A DNA stretch of 64,000 nucleotides, taken from JBBROS01 sp965217935 (GTDB lineage: Bacteria > Pseudomonadota > Alphaproteobacteria > Acetobacterales > Acetobacteraceae). The stretch is from the NCBI GenBank assembly GCA_965217935.1, contig OZ244581.1, positions 496,001 to 560,000 on the forward strand, in the 5' to 3' direction. Below are positions 46,975-56,783 of the stretch, in pieces; the stretch's first letter is position 1; each line of letters opens with the position of its first letter. The position numbers were made by a program, and so were the translations under genes. The notes under the pieces were generated by a model. It had not been told where the DNA came from and searched no databases. It saw nothing but the letters and a program-made list of their open reading frames with translations.

Positions 46975-48787
46975 GCCGCTGCACCGCGCCGGCGATGCCC
47001 TCCGGGAAGGCGACGACGAGGAGGACGATGACGCAACCGAGGACGAGGCGCCAGTAGTCGGTGGCGTAGAGCAGGGTGTCGTTGAGGCCGGTATAGGCCA
47101 GCGCGCCGACGATGGGGCCGGACATGGTTCCGACGCCGCCGAGGAGGACCATGAGCAGGGCGTCGACCGAGTGGCTGATGCTGATGTAGGTGGGGAAGGC
47201 GGCGCCTTTGTCGTAGGTGAAGACGCCGCCGGCAAGCCCGGCCGCGGCGCCGGACAGGGCGAAAGCGGCGATCCGCACCGCGTTGACGGGGAGGCCGATG
47301 GCCTCGGCGCGGGGGGCGGAGTCGCGGCTGGCGCGCAGGGCGTAGCCGAAGGGGGCGTAGAGGACCCGGCGCAGCAGGAGCGCGCCGCCGAGGCACAGGG
47401 CGAGGGCGAGCCAATAGAAGGCGGCGGGGCGGCGGGCCCAGCCATTGGGCTGAATGGCGAGGATGCCGTTGTCGCCGCCGGTGAGGCCGACCCACTGGAA
47501 GGCGGTGGCCCAGACGATCTGGGCGAAGGCGAGGGTGAGCATGGCGAGATAGACGCCGGAGAGCCGGGCGACGAACAGGCCGAAAGCGCAAGCGGCCAGG
47601 CCGGCGGCGAGGATCGAGAGGGGCAGGGAGACGGCGAGGGGCACGGAGGCGGCCTGTACGGTGAGGGCAACGGCGTAGGCGCCGATGCCGAACCAGGCGG
47701 CGTGGCCGAAGCTGGGCATCCCGCCCGGGCCCATGATGACGTGCAGGCTGGCGGCGAACAGGATGGCGACGGCGGCTTCGGTGAGGATCGAGAGGCCGAA
47801 CGCGCCGGCCCAGAACGGGGCCGCGGCCATGACGGCGAGCGCGGCGGCGGCCAGGACGAAGAGCAGGGGCGCCGCGGGACGGATGACGGCTTGGGCGCGC
47901 AGCAGCCGGGCCGGGGCCTGGGGGCGGCCGAGCAGGCCGTTGGGACGAAAGGCCAGCACCGCCAGCATGACGGCGAAGGCGAGTCCCAGGGTTGCTTGCG
48001 GCAGGAGCAGGACGGCGAAGGATTGCAGCACGGCGATGAGGACGCTGGCCAGGTAGGCGCCGTAGATGCTGCCCAGGCCGCCGACCACGACGACCACGAA
48101 GGCGTCGGTGACGGTCGTGAGCGCGATGCCGAGGTTGGCGGAGCCGGAGGGCAGCGAGAGCACGCCGCCGAGGCCGGCGAGGGCCGAGCCGAGCATGAAG
48201 ACGGTGGTGAACAGGGTGCGCTGGTTGACGCCGAGGGCTGCGAGCATCTCGCGGTCAAGGATGGCGGCGCGCACCAGGATGCCCCAGCGGGTGCGGTTGA
48301 ACAGCAGGACGAGGGCGCCGAGGACGAGGGGGCCGACGGCGATCAGGATGAGGTCGAAGACAGGGGTGCGTCCGCCGAAAATTTCGGTTGTGGCCCGGAG
48401 CCAGTGGGGGCGCGGGAGGGAGAGGTCGCCGGGACCCCAGACATACTGCACGGCGTCCTGCACGATGAGGACGACGCCGAAGGTGGCGAGGAGCTGGAAC
48501 AGTTCGGGAGCCTGGTAGACGCGGCGGAGAATGACGAGTTCGAGCACGAGGCCGATCAGGGCGGTGAGGGCGACGGTTATGAGGATGCCGGCGATGAACC
48601 AGAGCGGCTCGCGCGGGAGCCGGGTGAGGACGCTCCAGCCGATGTAGGCGCCGAGCATGGCGAGGCTGCCGTGGGCGAAGTTGACGATGCGGGTGACGCC
48701 GAAGATGACGGTCAGCCCGGCGGCGACCAGGAACAGGGCGGAGGCGGCGGAGAGGCCGGCGAGGAGTTGCAGCAGAAGGCCGTTCAT
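46961..48787 (-). CDS. livHM: fused LivH-LivM ABC permease
   Basis: This 608-residue protein joins two permease domains. Residues 1-300 are LivH-like (LTVIFGVTRIVNFAHGSLAMLG, VVVVVGGLGSIYGAYLAS) and 320-605 are LivM-like (FGHAAWFGIGAYAVAL, AFALSGAAAGLAGG, LLGGVGTMSGPIVGAL). Such HM fusions are known in LIV-type systems. ATG at 48787 overlaps the stop of the binding-protein gene (ATGA). The paired ATPases are also fused, so each membrane complex may need only single copies of both chains. Confidence 0.9.
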   Translation of the reverse strand: MNGLLLQLLAGLSAASALFLVAAGLTVIFGVTRIVNFAHGSLAMLGAYIGWSVLTRLPREPLWFIAGILITVALTALIGLVLELVILRRVYQAPELFQLLATFGVVLIVQDAVQYVWGPGDLSLPRPHWLRATTEIFGGRTPVFDLILIAVGPLVLGALVLLFNRTRWGILVRAAILDREMLAALGVNQRTLFTTVFMLGSALAGLGGVLSLPSGSANLGIALTTVTDAFVVVVVGGLGSIYGAYLASVLIAVLQSFAVLLLPQATLGLAFAVMLAVLAFRPNGLLGRPQAPARLLRAQAVIRPAAPLLFVLAAAALAVMAAAPFWAGAFGLSILTEAAVAILFAASLHVIMGPGGMPSFGHAAWFGIGAYAVALTVQAASVPLAVSLPLSILAAGLAACAFGLFVARLSGVYLAMLTLAFAQIVWATAFQWVGLTGGDNGILAIQPNGWARRPAAFYWLALALCLGGALLLRRVLYAPFGYALRASRDSAPRAEAIGLPVNAVRIAAFALSGAAAGLAGGVFTYDKGAAFPTYISISHSVDALLMVLLGGVGTMSGPIVGALAYTGLNDTLLYATDYWRLVLGCVIVLLVVAFPEGIAGAVQRRARG

Positions 48788-49989
48788 CCCGCGGGGCGGA
48801 GCTTGCGCACCTCGTCGTCGAGCGGCATGACGGACGCGCCGTTCACGTAGCGCCAGTCGGTCATGATGCCGTGGCCGTCCTTGAGGGCGAGGCGACCCAC
48901 GTAGGCGCCGAGGGTGGATTGGTGGTCGATGGCGCGGTAGGCGGCCGGGCCGAAAGGGGTTTGGAACTGGGCGCCGGCAAAGCCTTCGGCCATCGCTTCG
49001 GTGTCGACGGACCTGGATTTCTCGATGCCGGCCGCGATGGAGTGGACGAGGGCGTAGCCGACGACGGACCCCATCATGGGGAGTTGGTTGTATTTGGCCT
49101 GGTAGGCCTTGATGAAGTCCTGGTTCGCTTGCGTTTTCACCTGGTCGCCCGGGTAGCCGGTCACGATCCAGCCCTCGGGTGCCTCGTCGCCCAGCGGCTT
49201 GAGGTATTCCGGCTCGCCGGTCAGCATCGAGACGACGGAGCGGCCGTCGAACAGGCCGCGGGTGTTGCCGGCGCGGACAAAGGCGGTGAGGTCGGCGCCG
49301 AAGGTGACGTTGTAGAGCGCGTCGGGCTTGGCGGCTTCGAGGGCGCGGACGGTGGCGGCGGCGTCGATCCTGCCGAGCGGGGGATATTGTTCGGCGACCC
49401 ATTCGATATCGGGGCGCTTGGCGGCCATGAGCTGCTTGAACCATTTCACCGCGGATTGGCCGTATTCGTAGTTGGGAGCGATCGCGGCCCAGCGCCTGGC
49501 GGGGAGCAACGCCGCGTCCTGCGCCAGCATCGCCGCCTGCATGTAGGTGGAGGGGCGGAGGCGGTAGACGTAGCGGTTGCCGCGCGCCCAAACCAGGGCG
49601 TCGCTCAGGGGTTCGCTGGCGATATAAAGTTTCTTGTTCTGCAAGGCGTAATCGGTCAGCGCGAGGCCGACGTTGGACAGATAGCCGCCGGCGAGGAGAT
49701 CGACGCGGGCGTCGCCGACCAGTTCTCCGGCAAGACGGATGGCGTTCTGGGGCGTGCCGGCGTCGTCGCGGGACAGCATTTCGAGCTTGCGGCCGAGCAC
49801 GCCGCCTTTGTCGTTGATTTCGCCCAGCGCGAGTTCCCAGCCGTTGCGGTAGGGACGGGTGAAGGCGGGCTGGGCGGTGTAGCTGTTGATCTCGCCGATG
49901 CGGAACGGAGCGCTGGATTGGGCGCGGACGATGGCGGGAGCGGCGAGGAGGGCAGCGCCGCCGAGGACGGCGCGGCGGTCGAGGGGCAT
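48784..49989 (-). CDS. LIV-type ABC substrate-binding protein (Tat-like signal)
   Basis: This 401-residue periplasmic binding protein has an N-terminal signal with twin Arg (DRRAVLGGAALLAAPAIVRA), then RIGEINSYTAQPAF, ALGEINDKGGVLGRKLEML and the usual two-lobed type 1 fold. The ligand is not necessarily a branched-chain amino acid; this family also binds amides, urea and aromatic acids. It is the first gene of the operon with livHM and livGF; the next gene upstream is a PuuD-like hydrolase only 21 bp away. Confidence 0.88.
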   Translation of the reverse strand: MPLDRRAVLGGAALLAAPAIVRAQSSAPFRIGEINSYTAQPAFTRPYRNGWELALGEINDKGGVLGRKLEMLSRDDAGTPQNAIRLAGELVGDARVDLLAGGYLSNVGLALTDYALQNKKLYIASEPLSDALVWARGNRYVYRLRPSTYMQAAMLAQDAALLPARRWAAIAPNYEYGQSAVKWFKQLMAAKRPDIEWVAEQYPPLGRIDAAATVRALEAAKPDALYNVTFGADLTAFVRAGNTRGLFDGRSVVSMLTGEPEYLKPLGDEAPEGWIVTGYPGDQVKTQANQDFIKAYQAKYNQLPMMGSVVGYALVHSIAAGIEKSRSVDTEAMAEGFAGAQFQTPFGPAAYRAIDHQSTLGAYVGRLALKDGHGIMTDWRYVNGASVMPLDDEVRKLRPAG

Positions 49990-50010
49990 GGGATCGCGCT
50001 CCGTACGAGG

Positions 50011-50775
50011 TCAGGCGGCTTTGGGTTGGGCAAGGGCGTGTGCGTCCTGTTCCGAGCGGTACGCCTGGCAGGCTTGGCCGAACGCCTCGAAGATGGCCCG
50101 GCTTGGCTGGTCGCTGGCCCAATGCCATTCGGGATGAAACTGGACCCCCATCGCGAAGCCCCCCGCGTCGGTGACGCGGACGGCTTCAATGGTGCCGTCT
50201 TCGGCAACGGCTTCGATGGCGAGGGCGCCGGCGGGGCGGTCGATGGCTTGCTCGTGCAGGGAGTTCACCATGAAGCGATCGGGGCCGACGATGGCGGCGA
50301 AGCGGCCGGTGGGGCGGATGGCGTGCTGGAGGCGGAACTTGTATTCGGGCGTGCCTTGCCCGGCGCGGTGGTCGGCGCGGCCTGGGACGGCGTGGGCTTG
50401 CTGGTGCAGGGTGCCGCCGAGGGCGACGTTGAGTTCCTGGCAGCCGCGGCAGATGGCGAGAAGCGGCAGGCCCCGGGCAATGGCGGCGCGGGCGAGAGGC
50501 AAGGTGGTGGCGTCGCGTGCCGGGTCGTGGCGGTCCGGGGTGAGGGATGGGTCGGCGCCGTAGCGGGCGGGGTGGACGTTGCTGGGGCTGCCGGGGAGGA
50601 GAAGGCCGTCGAGGCGGTCGAGGACCGGCAGCATGGCCTCGCCTTGGGGCGGCAACAGAATGGAGACGGCGCCGAGAACGCCGGCGAGGGCATTGGTGAA
50701 GCGGGCCTGGACGGCGAACTGGTATTGGCCGTCGACGTGTTGCGAGCAGGCGGGGATGCCGATGATGAGGGTCAT
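50011..50775 (-). CDS. gamma-glutamyl-gamma-aminobutyrate hydrolase family protein
   Basis: This 254-residue class I glutamine-amidotransferase-like hydrolase has the nucleophile elbow LLAICRGCQELNVALGG and the C-terminal catalytic MGVQFHPEWH, with the early LLLPGSPSNVHPARY. PuuD in E. coli releases GABA from gamma-glutamyl-GABA in putrescine degradation. Being next to and upstream of the LIV-type operon, it may process the transported substrate or a gamma-glutamylated amine. Confidence 0.9.
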   Translation of the reverse strand: MTLIIGIPACSQHVDGQYQFAVQARFTNALAGVLGAVSILLPPQGEAMLPVLDRLDGLLLPGSPSNVHPARYGADPSLTPDRHDPARDATTLPLARAAIARGLPLLAICRGCQELNVALGGTLHQQAHAVPGRADHRAGQGTPEYKFRLQHAIRPTGRFAAIVGPDRFMVNSLHEQAIDRPAGALAIEAVAEDGTIEAVRVTDAGGFAMGVQFHPEWHWASDQPSRAIFEAFGQACQAYRSEQDAHALAQPKAA

Positions 50776-50846
50776 GAGCTAGGTTCCGAGGTCCCGGCTG
50801 TTGGGGAAGCAAGCATACCGCAGTTGCCGCCCGTACCGAAACCGGG

Positions 50847-51818
50847 TCACAGGCCGAGCGCCCTCACCTTGATGCGGATCAGGGCGGCGAGCAGTTCGAG
50901 GGTCGGCATCTTGACGCCGGCCCACTCGGCCAGTTGCAGGGGAACGGCGTAGAGGGCGTCGAATTCCATCGGGCGGCGCGCCTGTAGGTCCTGCAGGATA
51001 CTGGGGCGGTGGGCGAGGGTTCGGTTGGCCTCGACGATCGCGTCGGCGTCCAGCGGCGCGTGGCGGCCCAGGGCCTCGATCAGCGCCGCGACCTCGGACA
51101 GCACGCGGCGGGAGGCCTCGATCAGGGCGGGCTCTTCGTGGGTGGCGCGGACGGGGGTCTCGGTAAGCAGGGTCATCGGGCCGGCGCTCAGGTTGAAGGC
51201 GAGCTTTTCCCAGATGCGGTCCCGGATTTGGGCGTCGATGACGACGGGCAGGCCGGCGGCGTTGAACGCTGCGGCGAGGACCTCAATGGCGGGGGTAACG
51301 GCGCCGTCGGGGGCGCCGAGAACGGTGGCGCGGCCTTTCGGGTTGTTGACCCTGATGACGCCAGGTTGTGATGCCGAGCTGGCGGGCCAGGCGATGCCGC
51401 CGACGGTGCGGGGGCCGATAGCTTGCCGGATCGTGTCGTCCGGGTCGAGCAAGGGCAGGCGGCGTCCGTCGAGGCCGCCGCCGTGACCGTGGAAGTACCA
51501 CCAGGGAATGCCGTTGGTGAGAAAGGCGACCGGGGTTTCGGCGCCGAGGAGCGGGGCCATGATTTGCGCGGCGGCGGGCAGGCCGGGGGCTTTGACGGTG
51601 ACGATAACGGCGTCTTGCTGGCCGAGGGCGGCGGGGTCGTCGCTGGCCTTGACTTGGGTCGTAAACGTTTCGGTCGCGGTCTCGACGCGCAGGCCGCCCG
51701 CGCGGATGGCGTCCAGATGGGGGCCGCGGGCAACGACGGAGACGTCGAGCCCGGCGCGGGCCATGTAGGCTGCGATGAAGCCGCCGATCGCGCCGGCGCC
51801 GAAGATGCAGATGCGCAA
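50847..51818 (-). CDS. 2-dehydropantoate 2-reductase family protein
   Basis: This 323-residue ketopantoate-reductase-like enzyme has GAGAIGGF (NADP-binding loop at residues 7-14), KAPGLPAAAQIM with the catalytic Lys, and KLAFNLSAGPMTLL in the helical domain, plus the SILQDLQARRPMEFDAL family signature. Pantothenate synthesis is one possible role, but several paralogues serve other reductions. It is 71 bp upstream of the PuuD-like gene on the same strand. Confidence 0.85.
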   Translation of the reverse strand: MRICIFGAGAIGGFIAAYMARAGLDVSVVARGPHLDAIRAGGLRVETATETFTTQVKASDDPAALGQQDAVIVTVKAPGLPAAAQIMAPLLGAETPVAFLTNGIPWWYFHGHGGGLDGRRLPLLDPDDTIRQAIGPRTVGGIAWPASSASQPGVIRVNNPKGRATVLGAPDGAVTPAIEVLAAAFNAAGLPVVIDAQIRDRIWEKLAFNLSAGPMTLLTETPVRATHEEPALIEASRRVLSEVAALIEALGRHAPLDADAIVEANRTLAHRPSILQDLQARRPMEFDALYAVPLQLAEWAGVKMPTLELLAALIRIKVRALGL

Positions 51819-51867
51819 GGATATCGGCCTTTCAGGAGCTGAGTGGACGGGACGCTATGCGCCCTAT

Positions 51868-51969
51868 GCAGACATTCGTAGCTTGTGCCACGAATGTCTG
51901 CTTAGGAGTTTTTGAAGACGCATCATTCCTCGCGTTGTGACGGCGAGCCGTCCGGCGAAATGATGCTTA
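51868..51969 (+). repeat. two-hairpin dispersed element, copy B
   Basis: GCAGACATTCGT (51868-51879) pairs with ACGAATGTCTGC (51890-51901) around the same TTGT loop, with one mismatch further in the stem. GCATCAT (51920-51926) pairs with ATGATGC (51960-51966), and GACGG with CCGTC. Relative to copy A, one G-C pair of stem 1 is A-T here. Confidence 0.88.
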
Positions 51970-52193
51970 GCAGCTTGAACGGCCATAGAGCAGCGGCATG
52001 GCCAGGATAACGGCGCCGCAGATGGCGCCGGCGGGGCCGGTTTCGAGGGTCTCATGGAGACGGTCGCACACGGTTTTGCCGCAGCGGAGGCAACCCCGGC
52101 GCGGCGACGTGTCGATGCGCCCGGGAAACGGTGGATTCACAGCCGGCTTGCGATGACTCATAATCCAACGGCAACTTCGCCAGAACCTCGCCT

Positions 52194-54098
52194 TTGCCCG
52201 CAACGCCGCGCCCGCTGCGCACCCACCAGGCCCAGGTCGCCGCCATCGTCCACGCCATCGCGAGCGGCGAGGCGGACGCCGTGACCGACATCCTCGCCGC
52301 CGTCACGCCGGGCGGCGGCAAGTCGCTGCTGCCGGTGATCGCCGCCGCCCGCCTGATCGCCGCCGGCGTGGTCGAGCGCGTCTGCTGGGTGGTGCCGCGC
52401 GACAGCCTGCGCCTGCAAGCCGAGGAAGCCTTCGCCGACCCGGCCTGGCGCGAGGCGCTCGGCCACGCCGTCACCGTCCGCGCGGCCGACAACGCGCCCG
52501 ACCCGTGCCGCGGGTTGCAGGGCTATGTCACCACCTACCAGAGCGTGGCCGCTGCCCCCGACCTGCATTTGGCCGAGTTCCGCCGGCGCCCGACCTTGCT
52601 GGTGGTCGACGAGGTGCATCACCTGCCGGGCCTGTCGGACATCGCGCCCGACCCGCTGTTCGCGCCGGACCCGGCCGCGGACGACGCCGCCGGATGGAGC
52701 CGGGCGTTGCTGCCGCTGTTCGAGACCGCGCGGCTCAGGCTGCTGCTGTCGGGCACGCTGCAGCGGGCGGACGGGCGGGCGATCCTGTGGCTACCCTATC
52801 GGACGGGGCCGCGGGCGCGGACGCGGGAGGTGGACCTGGCCGCGCCCGGCTGGGCGGTGGTGGGCTACTCGCGGGCGCAGGCGGTGCGCGAGCGGGCCGT
52901 GCTGCCGATCCTGTTCGGCGCGCTTGACGGCGAGGCGAGCTGGCTCGACGAGGCGCGCACGCCGGTGGGTCCGCACCGGCTGTTCCAGCACTGGCCGACG
53001 GAGACGACGCGCCCGGCCCTGTTCACCGCGCTCCGCACCGGCTTCGCCGACGCGCTGCTGCGCCAGGCGTTCGACGCGACGCGGACACTGCGCGCCGAGC
53101 GGCGGGCACGGCGCGGGCCGGACGCCGGTGCGGGCGGGCGCGGCCTGGGCAAGCTGCTGGTGGTCGCCCCCGACCAGGCGGTGGCCAAGCGCTACGTCGA
53201 CGTGCTGCGGCAATGGCTGCCGCCGTCGCAGGCGGAGACGGTGCAGCTCGCCACCTCCGACGAGCGCCATGCCCACGACACGCTGGCCCGGTTCCGGCTG
53301 CTTGCCGAGCCGAGCGTGCTGGTGACGGTGGCGATGGCCTATGAGGGGCTGGACGCGCCGGAGGTGGCCGTGGTCGCGGCATTGACGCACGTGCGCAGCC
53401 GGGCGTGGCTGGAGCAGATGGTGGCGCGGGCAACCCGTGTCGATCCGCACGCCGGGCCGTATGACAAGCAGCGGGCGCTGGTGTTCCACCCGGACGACCC
53501 GCTGTTCGCCCGCTTCCGCCACAGCGTCGAGACCGAGCAGGGCACGCTGGCCAAGAAGCCGAAGGAGGCGCCGCGCCGGGCTGTGCCTGCCTGGCTGCTG
53601 GACCAGTATGCCGCACGGACGCGGGAGGACGGGATCGTGCCGCTGGAGAGCAACGCGCTCGGGCTGCGCTACGGCCTGCTGCGGCCGGGGCCGGAGCTGG
53701 CGTTGCAGCGGCCGGAGCATGAGGCCGGACAGGCGGAGTTGCTGGAGCCGCCGTCGGTGGTGGAGCGGCGGCTGCGGCGGCGGGTGGGCGAGCTGGTAGC
53801 ACAGCAGGCGGTGGAGGACGAGGGGGCGATGCGGGCGCCGCGCGGCCAGGGGCTGTATCACCGCTACAACGCGATCCTGAAGCGCAGCCTGGGCAACAAG
53901 ACCCGCGCCGAGATGAGCCTCTCGGATTTGGAAGCGGCGGTCAGTTGGCTCGGGCGCAACCGCCTGGCCGACCACGCGCGGGTGCTGGACGGCGACGCCC
54001 GCTATGCCTGGACGGTGCGGCAGCGGACGTGGGCGCCGCCGGTGGGCCGGGCGGAGCGGCCGCAACCCGGCAAGCCGGTCCGCCCTGATGCGGGATGA
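52194..54098 (+). CDS. DEAD/DEAH-box superfamily 2 helicase
   Basis: This 634-residue protein has a Walker A written TPGGGKS (near residue 39), motif II DEVHH (near 142), LLLSGTLQRADG as motif III and ARATRVDP as motif VI. The 170-residue C-terminal part is not recognised. No ATG begins the frame: TTG at 52194 is the only plausible start, and an ATG at 52153 (MTHNPTATSPEP) reads a frame offset by one, so a small frameshift at the N-terminus is possible. It stands alone, bracketed by a two-hairpin repeat and an IS5 remnant; no methylase, nuclease or defence partner is adjacent. Confidence 0.75.
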   Translation: MPATPRPLRTHQAQVAAIVHAIASGEADAVTDILAAVTPGGGKSLLPVIAAARLIAAGVVERVCWVVPRDSLRLQAEEAFADPAWREALGHAVTVRAADNAPDPCRGLQGYVTTYQSVAAAPDLHLAEFRRRPTLLVVDEVHHLPGLSDIAPDPLFAPDPAADDAAGWSRALLPLFETARLRLLLSGTLQRADGRAILWLPYRTGPRARTREVDLAAPGWAVVGYSRAQAVRERAVLPILFGALDGEASWLDEARTPVGPHRLFQHWPTETTRPALFTALRTGFADALLRQAFDATRTLRAERRARRGPDAGAGGRGLGKLLVVAPDQAVAKRYVDVLRQWLPPSQAETVQLATSDERHAHDTLARFRLLAEPSVLVTVAMAYEGLDAPEVAVVAALTHVRSRAWLEQMVARATRVDPHAGPYDKQRALVFHPDDPLFARFRHSVETEQGTLAKKPKEAPRRAVPAWLLDQYAARTREDGIVPLESNALGLRYGLLRPGPELALQRPEHEAGQAELLEPPSVVERRLRRRVGELVAQQAVEDEGAMRAPRGQGLYHRYNAILKRSLGNKTRAEMSLSDLEAAVSWLGRNRLADHARVLDGDARYAWTVRQRTWAPPVGRAERPQPGKPVRPDAG

Positions 54099-54284
54099 GC
54101 CGGAGTGCGTTTCATGGTGGGGGACGGCAAGCCCCGGCGCCGCGCACCGGCGTGTCGTCCATGCTCGACTCCGGGCATGTCCTTGAGGGCGCCGCTCAAA
54201 TGCCCGGCGACAGCCGGACCGCTTGCGTAGCCGTGTTGCATGGAGCAGACATGCAGTCGCAGCTATCCCAGCCCCATCCGAGGT

Positions 54285-55350
54285 TCAGCCGACGCGGACG
54301 GAGTTCGGGCGGCCCAGTTCCGGCATGGGGTTGAGCGCACGCACCGCGACGCCTGCCTCGCTCGCCCGAGACTCGTCCATGCGCGATCGCACCCTTCACC
54401 GGTATTCCACGTGCAGCGCACGCAAAACCTTGACCGGTTCCGCCCGTCACCGATCACCTGCTTGAACCGGCCAATGGCCGCCTCGGCCCGAGCCCGCTTC
54501 GTGTCGCCGGAGGCGTGCTGCCAGGCCGCGCGTCCGCGCTCGGCGATGCTTTGCAGGTGGCGGTTCCGCTACAAGGGCGGAGCTGGTCAGGGTCCCGGCC
54601 GCGTCGCGGCTGAAATACCAGCGGAGGGGCGCTCTCTGCCGTCTCGCTCGGCACGGGCGCGCGGCGCGGCGGCACGATGACCGCCGCCTCGAAATGACGC
54701 TCGGCGACGGCGGCGGACACGCCCTCCTGGCCGTAGGCGCCATCGCCGACCTCCTTCAGGATCAGCGTCGCGGCGCCGGTCTGACCGGCGCCGGCGTCCA
54801 GGCCGATGGGCAGCTTGCGCCACGACCGGCGGGTTTTCGAGCCATGCTCCTCGACCAGCCGCTCCCCTCCGCCGGCATTCCTACCCGGCTGGGGCCGGGC
54901 GGACCCTTGGCCCGCTCCGCCCGCGCCGCAAAGCTTCAGGCCGGCGCTGTCCGCCAGGCGACGGAGCGGCTCGCCGTCACGGCGCGGTGGCAGGCGTGGC
55001 GCCTCCAGCATCTCCGCCCGGCCGCTCGGCCCGGGGCAGCCCGGCCGGGCCAGATCAAGGCCGGGCAGGCCGATGACGGAGCCGGTCAGCCCGTCTGTTT
55101 GCCGCCGGGGCCAGGCGGAACGCGGCCCAGAGTGCGAGTGCGAGTGCGGTCAGGATCGTCAAGGACGAACGCCACCGCGGCCCGCCCCGGATCGTACGCC
55201 GCTCGGCCCGCTAGCCCTCGGTGGCCTCATTGGTGAACCAGGGCGTCAAGCTCCCCTGCCGGCGCAAGCTGGCGCGATGCGCGCGCCAGGTCATGACCTG
55301 GCGCGTCTGCTTGGGATTGCGGCGGCGGCGGTCCTGGTTCAGCTTGAACG
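54285..55350 (-). pseudogene. degenerate IS5-family transposase
   Basis: Reading the minus strand, pieces of one transposase appear in shifting frames. In order: TRQVMTWRAHRASL, RRQGSLTPWFTNEA, LAPRRQTDGLTGSVIGLPGLDL, LADSAGLKLCGAG, LVEEHGSKTRRSWRKL, AYGQEGVSAAV and, at the end, MPELGRPNSVRVG before a TGA at 54285. This order is that of an IS5-type DDE transposase. Several frameshifts, an inserted stretch after KLCGAG and early stops make it inactive. Terminal inverted repeats were not located. Confidence 0.82.
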
Positions 55351-55463
55351 GCAAGATGGGCGCCCAAGATCAGGTCAACGCGGAGCCTCCTACGCCAGGC
55401 CAGTCCTAGGCGCCTCTGGGCGGGGCCGTGCAGCAGCGTCGCCAAGCGACGCAGTGTCCACGA

Positions 55464-56432
55464 TCAACGGAGTGTGCCGACCGGCCGACGCAGGAATCCA
55501 GGCTGCATGGCATTGAGCCGCAATGTCATCGGCCGTTCCAGATACCGGAAAACCACCACCCCGAATGCCGCGGCCGCGAGCATCACCGCCGACGAGCGCA
55601 CGACTGCCGGTTGATGCTGCAACAACGTCATTACCGTCTTTAGAATAAACGGATGAAATAAATAGATCGAGAAGGACGCACCGCCCAGCAGCATCAGCGG
55701 CTCGAAGCGCCTGACGTGCCCGCGTGCCTCGAGCGACACCGCCCCGGCCACGATTCCCAGGCTCGGCAAGCCCCAGAACAGGAACCGGCCTGTATCACCC
55801 GGGTTCTGCATCAGCGGCAGAAACGGCGCCGCCGTCCCAAGCACAATCATCGCTCCCGCGATCCAAGGTCCCGGCAAAATCCGGCGCGACCACAGCTCGG
55901 CAAGCCCGATTCCCGCCAGGAACTCCAGCATTAGCGGGTTTGTATACGTCATCAGCAACGCATTGTCGCCCGCAACAGCCGGATGGCTGGCCGCAAGCAG
56001 CAGCATCAAGCCGGCAAGCAACACGCCGCCCGTTCGCCGCGTCACCAGCAGCATGAGGCCGACGAGAAGATAGAAGAACATCTCGTAATTCAGCGTCCAG
56101 CCCGGAATCAGGACCGGCCAGATGTTCCCGCCTGCCCCGAAATACGGCACGAACAGAAATGACTTCGCCGCGGCTTCGATCGCCGCGCCCTGGTGCAACG
56201 CCATCAGCGTCGTCGCGATCCAGTAAAGCGGCGCCACGCGCACGAACCGGCGCCAAAGGAACCGCCCTGGTCCCGTTGGCCGCTCCGTGATCGACCAGGT
56301 GATGAAACCGGAAATGACGAAAAAGACATCGACGCCGACCTGTCCGGCGAATGCTGTGGGTGTCGTATGCGACGCCACCACAGCCAGCGCTGCGATGCCG
56401 CGCAAATATTGAATGGATACGACCGTCTTCAA
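55464..56432 (-). CDS. acyltransferase family 3 (OafA/YrhL-like) membrane protein
   Basis: This 322-residue protein has about ten membrane helices. It opens IQYLRGIAALAVVASHTTP (catalytic His region) and continues VGVDVFFVISGFI, WRRFVRVAPLYW and PGWTLNYEMFFYL, all hallmarks of the family that O-acetylates polysaccharides or lipids. Its sequence is less GC-extreme than neighbours upstream of the start. It is isolated between an IS5 remnant and a tRNA gene, so it may be an accessory surface-modification gene. Confidence 0.9.
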   Translation of the reverse strand: MKTVVSIQYLRGIAALAVVASHTTPTAFAGQVGVDVFFVISGFITWSITERPTGPGRFLWRRFVRVAPLYWIATTLMALHQGAAIEAAAKSFLFVPYFGAGGNIWPVLIPGWTLNYEMFFYLLVGLMLLVTRRTGGVLLAGLMLLLAASHPAVAGDNALLMTYTNPLMLEFLAGIGLAELWSRRILPGPWIAGAMIVLGTAAPFLPLMQNPGDTGRFLFWGLPSLGIVAGAVSLEARGHVRRFEPLMLLGGASFSIYLFHPFILKTVMTLLQHQPAVVRSSAVMLAAAAFGVVVFRYLERPMTLRLNAMQPGFLRRPVGTLR

Positions 56433-56707
56433 AATGATCTATGCCAGAGTTTTCGTTCCATGTTGAAATATAAACGGCCCAAGCCTATTTCGATTTCAAT
56501 GCCATTACGAGATAAACGTCACAGCATCGTCTCAGTGACGGCTTTGCAATAGATAGTCCAAGTTCGATTCGCAAGTTTTCGTTCCCAGGAACTCTGAACA
56601 CTGTTGCGCGAGCGATCTGTTGTTATGACGATCGGTTCCGTCACGCGAACTCCGTCGCCTCTTGCAGCGAAGTGGGCTCGAGGCTATAGCGTGCCGCCTA
56701 GCCGAGC
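56433..56707. other. AT-rich intergenic region before the acyltransferase gene
   Basis: No gene is seen. The stretch is clearly AT-richer than the rest of the window and holds a 12-bp direct repeat AGTTTTCGTTCC (56448-56459 and 56574-56585). The promoter of the minus-strand acyltransferase should lie here. Confidence 0.5.
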
Positions 56708-56783
56708 GGGGCCGTAGCTCAGTTGGGAGAGCGCCTGAATGGCATTCAGGAGGTCAGGGGTTCGATTCCCCTCGGCTCCACCA
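56708..56783 (+). tRNA. tRNA-Ala (anticodon GGC)
   Basis: This 76-nt gene folds as a complete cloverleaf. The acceptor stem is GGGGCCG with CGGCTCC; the anticodon arm is CCTGA, loop ATGGCAT, TCAGG, giving anticodon GGC; the T arm is GGGG TTCGATT CCCC. The CCA end is encoded. It reads GCC and GCT alanine codons. Confidence 0.97.

Noticed and set aside
46670..48850. A 726-codon open frame on + opposite livHM and livGF, rich in Gly, Glu, Asp and Gln
   Set aside because: It is a mirror image of GC-rich permease codons: no domain, low-complexity composition throughout, and the opposite strand encodes clear ABC proteins.
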